A stretch of DNA of 54,971 bases from Clostridia bacterium (GTDB lineage: Bacteria; Bacillota; Clostridia; Christensenellales; CAG-138), in NCBI GenBank assembly GCA_030526995.1, contig JAUNBP010000007.1:1-54971 (forward strand), read 5' to 3'. This document shows, piece by piece, positions 49,980 through 54,971 of this stretch; the first letter of the stretch is position 1, and each line of letters starts with the position of its first letter. A program made the translations under genes and the position numbers. The notes below the pieces were generated by a model. The model saw nothing but the letters and a program-made list of their open reading frames with translations. It was not told where the DNA came from and made no database searches.

Positions 49980-51029
49980 ATGTGGACTCCTTTATCAAAA
50001 ATCAGACAGCGGCTTAAAAACCGCAGCGGCCTGTCCGACACCAACATGCTGCTCATAATCACAATAGCTGTCTTTTTCTTAATGTACCTCTGCGCAATGA
50101 TATTCCTCAAAGGGTCGTTCTTGCGCCCGCAGATGTTCTTCAACATGCTCAACGAAAATGCGGCGCTCATCATTCTCTCCTGTGGCATGAGCATCGTAAT
50201 GATTTCGGGCGGCATCGATATCTCTGTGGGCGCAGTGACCTCCCTCGTGTGCATGAGCTGTGCGGTTCACCTCGATTACGGCGGGGGCAGCGTTGGCACG
50301 GCAATTTTGATTGCACTCGGGATTGGTCTGCTCTTTGGAGTGGTGCAGGGTTTTCTTGTGGCATATCTTGAGATACAGCCCTTTATCATCACCTTGGCGG
50401 GTATGTTCTTTGCAAGGGGTATGACAACGATAGTCAACTCCACCCAGTTCAACGTTGCGCACGAGGGCTTTCAGGCGCTCAAGGCAACGAGGCTCTACGT
50501 CCCGGGCATGGGCTCGGTCAACCGACTCGGAACCTATGTTCCCGCCTACGTCGAAATAGGGGTAGTTGTAGCCCTCATCCTCGTCGTTGCCCTCTTTGCC
50601 CTCCTAAGATGGACAAAGCTCGGCAGAGGCTTCTATGCCGTAGGCGGCAACCGCCAGAGCGCAAACATGCTCGGCATAAACGTAAAGCGCACCAAGTTCA
50701 TCTCGCACCTTCTGTGCAGCCTGCTTGCGGGCATAGGCGGCTTTGTGTTCTTCCTGCACGTGGGTTCCGGCGCACCCTCGCACGCAACCGGTGCGGAGAT
50801 GAATGCGATAGCCTCCTCCATCATCGGCGGCACGATGCTGACGGGCGGCGTTGGCAACATCATTGGCACCTTCTTCGGAGTGCTCTCTCTAAGCACGATA
50901 AAGAATATAGTGGCGCTGTTGGGACTTGACGAGGCGTGGTGGACTAATATCACGGTAGCCGCAATGATATGCCTGTTCTTGGTGATTCAAAGCGTTGTGC
51001 TGTCTCGAAAGAACAGGAACAAGCTCTAA
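49980..51029 (+). CDS. Sugar ABC transporter permease 2 (YjfF-like)
   Basis: This 349-residue permease has [45 protein letters not shown], and [16 protein letters not shown], typical of the second permease of a galactofuranose/pentose transporter. It starts one base after the first permease stop, with AAGGAGG. Two different permeases with a single ATPase imply a heterodimeric channel. Confidence 0.9.
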   Translation: MWTPLSKIRQRLKNRSGLSDTNMLLIITIAVFFLMYLCAMIFLKGSFLRPQMFFNMLNENAALIILSCGMSIVMISGGIDISVGAVTSLVCMSCAVHLDYGGGSVGTAILIALGIGLLFGVVQGFLVAYLEIQPFIITLAGMFFARGMTTIVNSTQFNVAHEGFQALKATRLYVPGMGSVNRLGTYVPAYVEIGVVVALILVVALFALLRWTKLGRGFYAVGGNRQSANMLGINVKRTKFISHLLCSLLAGIGGFVFFLHVGSGAPSHATGAEMNAIASSIIGGTMLTGGVGNIIGTFFGVLSLSTIKNIVALLGLDEAWWTNITVAAMICLFLVIQSVVLSRKNRNKL

Positions 51030-51039
51030 GGAGGCACCC

Positions 51040-52638
51040 ATGGACGATATTCAAAGGAGCAGAACCGCAATCAAGGAAGGCAAGACCTTCTTGGGCATAG
51101 AATTTGGCTCTACGAGGATAAAGGCCGTGCTCATAGGAACGGACTATGCGCCGATAGCCTCGGGCAGCTATGCGTGGGAAAACCGCCTGATAAACGGCGT
51201 TTGGACCTACACACAGGCGGACATACTCATGGGCTTGCAGGGCTGTTACGGCTCGCTCGTTGCGGAGGTCTTTGAAAAGTACGGCGTTGTGCCCAAAACC
51301 TACAGTGCCATGGGCATATCCGCCATGATGCACGGCTATCTTGCCTTCGATGGCGATGACAGGCTGCTTGTGCCGTTTCGCACGTGGCGCAACACTACCA
51401 CGGCGGAGGCTGCCGATAAGCTCACCGAGCTTTTCGGCTTTAACATCCCGCAGCGGTGGAGCATAGCCCACCTTACGCAGGCGATACTGAACGACGAGCC
51501 CCATGTTGCCGACATAGCCCATATTACGACGCTGGCGGGCTATGTGCATAAGCTGCTGACGGGCGAAAGGGTCTTGGGCGTGGGCGATGCTTCGGGCATG
51601 TTCCCGATAGACGAGGCGGGGCAGTATGATTCCCGCATGATCGTAAAATACGAAAAGCTCATAAAAAAGAAAAACTTCGGATGGAGGCTTTATGACCTCT
51701 TGCCCAAGATATTAAGGGCAGGGGAGGCTGCGGGCTTTCTTACAAGTGGGGGAGCAGCCCTTTTGGACCCCACGGGGAATTTGCAAGCGGGGGTGCCCTT
51801 CTGCCCACCCGAGGGGGATGCGGGCACGGGCATGACCGCCACCTGCAGCGTTTCACCCTGCACGGGGAACGTGTCCGCAGGCACGAGCGTGTTTGCCATG
51901 GTGGTCTTGGAAAGACCGCTGTCGGGCTATTATCCCGAGGTGGATATGGTGACTACCCCCACGGGCGAGCCGGTTGCCATGGTGCATTGCAACAACTGCA
52001 CGGGCGAGTTGGACGCATGGGTGCGGCTGTTCGGGGAGGCGCTTGAGACCTTTGGCGCACCTCAAACGGCGGACAGGCTGTATCAAACCCTGTATCAAAC
52101 CGCACTCTGCGGCGATCCCGCCTGCAAGGGGCTTATGGCGTTTAACTACCTTTCGGGCGAGCCCATCACGGGACTTACAGAGGGACGTCCGATGTTTGCA
52201 AGGCGGCCCGAAAGCGAACTTACGCTTGCAAACTTTATGAGAACGCAGCTCTATGCCTCGCTTGCAACGCTGAGGCTGGGGATGGATCTTCTAAGCGGCA
52301 AGGAGCAGGTTACGCTAAAGCGCATGATGGGGCACGGCGGCTTTTTCAAGGTTGCTAAGGTGGGACAGAGCATAATGTCCGCCGCACTCAAGGTGCCGGT
52401 GTCGGTGCTTGCCACAGCCGGCGAGGGCGGGCCGTGGGGCATGGCGTTGCTTGCAGCCTATCTAAAGCAACGCAAGCAAAACGAAAGCCTTGCGGACTTT
52501 CTGTCAAACAGGGTTTTTGCAAACAGCACAAGCACCACCGTTAGCGCAGAGCCCGAGGAGGTCGAGGGCTTTTCGGAGTGGCTAAAGGGCTATCAAGCCT
52601 GCCTTGACGCACAAAGGGCGTTGACCCGCACACTGTAA
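51040..52638 (+). CDS. FGGY carbohydrate kinase, probably ribulokinase
   Basis: This 532-residue kinase of the FGGY family has [17 protein letters not shown] (phosphate-1 region) at residues 18-34 and a C-terminal [21 protein letters not shown], and [18 protein letters not shown]. Its place between the sugar transporter and araA/araD makes L-ribulokinase the likely role: it phosphorylates L-ribulose for AraD. It is longer than xylulokinase and closer to ribulokinase length; sequence alone cannot settle the specificity. RBS AAGGAGG is seven bases before ATG at 51040. Confidence 0.85.
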   Translation: MDDIQRSRTAIKEGKTFLGIEFGSTRIKAVLIGTDYAPIASGSYAWENRLINGVWTYTQADILMGLQGCYGSLVAEVFEKYGVVPKTYSAMGISAMMHGYLAFDGDDRLLVPFRTWRNTTTAEAADKLTELFGFNIPQRWSIAHLTQAILNDEPHVADIAHITTLAGYVHKLLTGERVLGVGDASGMFPIDEAGQYDSRMIVKYEKLIKKKNFGWRLYDLLPKILRAGEAAGFLTSGGAALLDPTGNLQAGVPFCPPEGDAGTGMTATCSVSPCTGNVSAGTSVFAMVVLERPLSGYYPEVDMVTTPTGEPVAMVHCNNCTGELDAWVRLFGEALETFGAPQTADRLYQTLYQTALCGDPACKGLMAFNYLSGEPITGLTEGRPMFARRPESELTLANFMRTQLYASLATLRLGMDLLSGKEQVTLKRMMGHGGFFKVAKVGQSIMSAALKVPVSVLATAGEGGPWGMALLAAYLKQRKQNESLADFLSNRVFANSTSTTVSAEPEEVEGFSEWLKGYQACLDAQRALTRTL

Positions 52639-52662
52639 CAAATACGAAAGGGAGATATAAAT

Positions 52663-54135
52663 ATGAAAGAAAGACAATTTTGGTTCATAGTGGGCTCGCA
52701 GCATCTGTACGGCCCCGAGGTATTAAAAACCGTAGCCTGTCGGGCGGAGCAGATGGCAGCCTACATCAACGAGCAAAGGGAGATACCCTGCACCCTCGTT
52801 TACAAGGCAACGGTAAAGACCCCCGACGAGATTTCAAACATAGTCCGCGAGGCAAACTACGACAACAACTGCTGTGGCATAGTCACTTGGTGCCACACCT
52901 TTTCTCCGAGCAAGATGTGGATTAACGGGCTAAAGAATTTGCAAAAGCCTTGGTGCCACTTTGCAACCCAGTATCACCGCACGATTCCTAATGAGGAGAT
53001 AGACATGGACTTTATGAACCTCAATCAGGCGGCGCACGGGGACAGGGAGCACGGCTTCATAGGCGCAAGGCTGCGCCTGCCCCGCAAGGTCGTTATGGGC
53101 TATTGGCAGGACGGCAGCACGCTTTCGGAGTTGGGGCTTTGGATGCGCAGCGCAGTGGGCGCTATGGAGAGCAGGAGCTTGAAGGTCATGCGCTTTGGCG
53201 ACAATATGCGTCAGGTGGCGGTGACCGAGGGCGATAAGGTCGAGGCTCAAATCAAACTCGGCTGGCAGGTCAACACTTGGCCGGTGGGCGAGCTTGTAGA
53301 GGAGATTGCCCGTGTGAGCGAGGAGGAGACCGATGCGCTAATGGCGGAGTACGAAAAAAAGTATCAAATGGCTACCGATAACCTCTCCGCCGTTCGCTAT
53401 CAGGCCAAGATTGAGCTTGCCATTTGCAAAATGCTGGACAGGGAGGGCGCAAAGGCGTTTTCCAACACCTTCGAGGACCTGACCGGCATGAAGCAGCTTC
53501 CCGGTCTTGCAACGCAAAGGATAATGGAGGCGGGCTACGGCTACGGCGGCGAGGGCGACTGGAAAACGGCTGCCTTAACCCGCATAATCAAGGTAATGTG
53601 CGAGGGCATGGGCGGCGGCAGCGCCTTTATGGAGGACTACACCTATCATCTTCAGGAGGGAAACGAATACTCCTTGGGCGCACACATGCTCGAGGTCTGC
53701 CCGACCTTATCTTCGGATAAGCCCCGCATCGAGGTGCATCCCTTGGGCATAGGCGGCAAGGGCGATCCCGCAAGGCTCGTGTTCGAGGGCAAGGCGGGAA
53801 AGGCCACCGTGTCCACCCTCATAGATATGGGCGGAAGAATGCGCCTCATAGTTCAGGACGTCGAGGCGGTAAAGCCCATTATGGATATGCCAAACCTCCC
53901 CGTGGCGCGCGTCATGTGGCGGGCGCTGCCAAGCCTCACTACGGGCGCAAAGCTCTGGATATTGGCGGGCGGCGCACATCATACCGTATTTTCCTACGAT
54001 GCAACCGCCGAGATGCTGTCCGACTGGGCGGAAATGATGGGAATAGAGTTTGTGCATATCGGCGCAGATACCAACGTTGAGCTGTTCAAACAGCAGCTCA
54101 TGCTGAGCGACATGGTTTGGAAGCTAAAGGGGTAA
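52663..54135 (+). CDS. araA: L-arabinose isomerase
   Basis: This 490-residue enzyme converts L-arabinose to L-ribulose, using manganese. Motifs seen are FWFIVGSQHLYGPE, CGIVTWCHTFSPSKMWING, GGEGDWKTAALTRIIKVM and FMEDYTYHLQ with the metal-binding Glu residues, and AGGAHHTVFSYD with the His pair. Length matches the family. The RBS AAAGGGAG precedes the ATG. Stop is followed three bases later by araD. Confidence 0.96.
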   Translation: MKERQFWFIVGSQHLYGPEVLKTVACRAEQMAAYINEQREIPCTLVYKATVKTPDEISNIVREANYDNNCCGIVTWCHTFSPSKMWINGLKNLQKPWCHFATQYHRTIPNEEIDMDFMNLNQAAHGDREHGFIGARLRLPRKVVMGYWQDGSTLSELGLWMRSAVGAMESRSLKVMRFGDNMRQVAVTEGDKVEAQIKLGWQVNTWPVGELVEEIARVSEEETDALMAEYEKKYQMATDNLSAVRYQAKIELAICKMLDREGAKAFSNTFEDLTGMKQLPGLATQRIMEAGYGYGGEGDWKTAALTRIIKVMCEGMGGGSAFMEDYTYHLQEGNEYSLGAHMLEVCPTLSSDKPRIEVHPLGIGGKGDPARLVFEGKAGKATVSTLIDMGGRMRLIVQDVEAVKPIMDMPNLPVARVMWRALPSLTTGAKLWILAGGAHHTVFSYDATAEMLSDWAEMMGIEFVHIGADTNVELFKQQLMLSDMVWKLKG

Positions 54136-54138
54136 GCT

Positions 54139-54828
54139 ATGCTTGATAAACTAAAACAACAGGTATATGAGGCGAACATGGCCCTGCCCGCCCACGGGCT
54201 CGTAGTATTCACTTGGGGCAACGTGTCGGGGATAGACCGCAAAAGCGGCGTTGTGGTGATAAAGCCCTCCGGCGTGGACTATTCAGCAATGACGGCTGAG
54301 GATATGGTCTGTGTTGAGCTTGAAACGGGAAGAGTTTTGGAGGGAAAGAACAAGCCCTCCTCGGACACGCCCACGCATCTTGCCCTCTACCGTGCCTTTG
54401 AAACAATTGGCGGGATAGTGCACACCCATTCCCGCTGGGCAACGATTTATGCGCAGGCAAACAGACCCATTCCCGCCCTCGGCACCACCCATGCGGACTA
54501 TTTTTACGGCTCGGTGCCTATAACCCGTCCGATGACGCAGGACGAGATAAAAGGCTGCTACGAAGGCGAGACCGGAAAGGTCATAGTAGAAGCGTTTGAA
54601 AACAAGAATCCAACGGAGACTCCGGCAGTCTTGGTAAGGGGACACGGGCCCTTCACTTGGGGGAAAAGCCCCGAGGAGGCAGTGTACCATGCCGTGGTGC
54701 TCGAGGAGGTCGCTGCAATGGCATGGCACACGCAAGCCCTTTCCCCCAATGCAGCCCTGCCCCAAGCCCTGCTCGACAAGCACTACCTCCGCAAACACGG
54801 AAAAGACGCCTATTACGGTCAGGACTGA
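54139..54828 (+). CDS. araD: L-ribulose-5-phosphate 4-epimerase
   Basis: This 229-residue zinc enzyme converts L-ribulose 5-phosphate to D-xylulose 5-phosphate. Residues D76, H95 and H97 are in the positions of E. coli AraD (SSDTPTH, HTHSRW) with a third His at 169 (RGHGPF). AAAGGGG precedes the ATG. It ends the operon, followed by a terminator. Confidence 0.95.
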   Translation: MLDKLKQQVYEANMALPAHGLVVFTWGNVSGIDRKSGVVVIKPSGVDYSAMTAEDMVCVELETGRVLEGKNKPSSDTPTHLALYRAFETIGGIVHTHSRWATIYAQANRPIPALGTTHADYFYGSVPITRPMTQDEIKGCYEGETGKVIVEAFENKNPTETPAVLVRGHGPFTWGKSPEEAVYHAVVLEEVAAMAWHTQALSPNAALPQALLDKHYLRKHGKDAYYGQD

Positions 54829-54842
54829 CCAAACCCCGCGTA

Positions 54843-54886
54843 AAGCCGAGATTCGGGCCGCCTCCTCCGAGTCTCGGCTTATTTTG
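54843..54886 (+). terminator. Terminator of the arabinose operon
   Basis: Arms AAGCCGAGA and TCTCGGCTT, with an inner CGG/CCG pair, are followed by ATTTTGTTTC. It lies 14 bases behind the araD stop codon. Confidence 0.8.
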
Positions 54887-54971
54887 TTTCTTATAACGGT
54901 TAACGGGGGGTTTTTCTTCTTCATTTCTTTTCGGACGCGAAAAGACTCACTATAAAAAGTCAAGGGGAAAA
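54887..54971. other. Right edge, no gene seen
   Basis: Apart from a small inverted repeat CTTTTCG-GACG-CGAAAAG near 54927-54944, nothing is recognised here. The window ends before the next gene. Confidence 0.4.

Noticed and set aside
54283..54963. 226-codon minus-strand frame at the right edge
   Set aside because: Antisense to araD over most of its length; no domain seen.

Overview
The window looks like a chromosomal segment of a low-to-mid GC Gram-positive anaerobe of the class Clostridia. This is an inference from gene content: many lipoproteins with short Gram-positive lipoboxes, GGAGG ribosome binding sites, YesM/YesN-type two-component genes, AraR of the GntR/LacI type, a DUF4358-MBOAT-DHHW trio, a BspA-like repeat protein with a C-terminal dockerin, and no outer-membrane genes. 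The genus cannot be fixed from sequence reading alone. No rRNA, tRNA, phage, transposase or CRISPR array was found.

Layout. 1-3130: a zinc (or manganese) uptake operon on the minus strand, Fur-family regulator - znuA - znuC - znuB, with a consensus promoter bracketed by two matching palindromes. 3195-5590: a small lipoprotein, a 33-bp tandem repeat, and a divergent AbrB-like regulator with a two-gene ABC exporter. 5607-10139: one 1510-residue secreted protein with BspA-type leucine-rich repeats and a dockerin. 10453-10607: palindromic repeat array. 10713-12942: threonine degradation (kbl, tdh). 13024-18484: two amidohydrolases, two small lipoproteins with Cys/His repeats, an XRE regulator with a metal-site-like tail and an AlkZ-related protein. 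18630-22641: glycerate kinase, GntP permease and CdaR regulator. 22884-26020: cell-surface acyltransferase trio. 26121-34682: two ABC export modules with FtsX-type permeases, the second one translationally coupled to rsmA. 34748-36265: an ECF sigma factor gene enclosed by 34-bp inverted repeats that face outward toward the ABC operon and toward a membrane anti-sigma-like gene. 36297-40332: aspartate kinase, a DUF1015 protein and a sodium:neurotransmitter-type symporter. 40681-54828: a complete arabinose-type sugar system: YesN/YesM-like regulator and kinase plus a sensory binding lipoprotein, AraR, a sugar ABC transporter, an FGGY kinase, AraA and AraD.

How the parts work together. The arabinose region appears to have two control layers, a repressor (AraR) and a three-part surface sensor (binding lipoprotein, membrane kinase, AraC-type response regulator), both next to one transporter and the pathway to xylulose 5-phosphate. 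The ECF sigma island is the most unusual part: a nearly identical 34-bp outward-facing element stands before both the exporter operon and the anti-sigma-like gene, which suggests a small self-contained envelope-stress or antimicrobial-peptide response regulon. Three clusters of a GC-rich palindromic repeat and three AT-rich nonamer repeats lie between genes.
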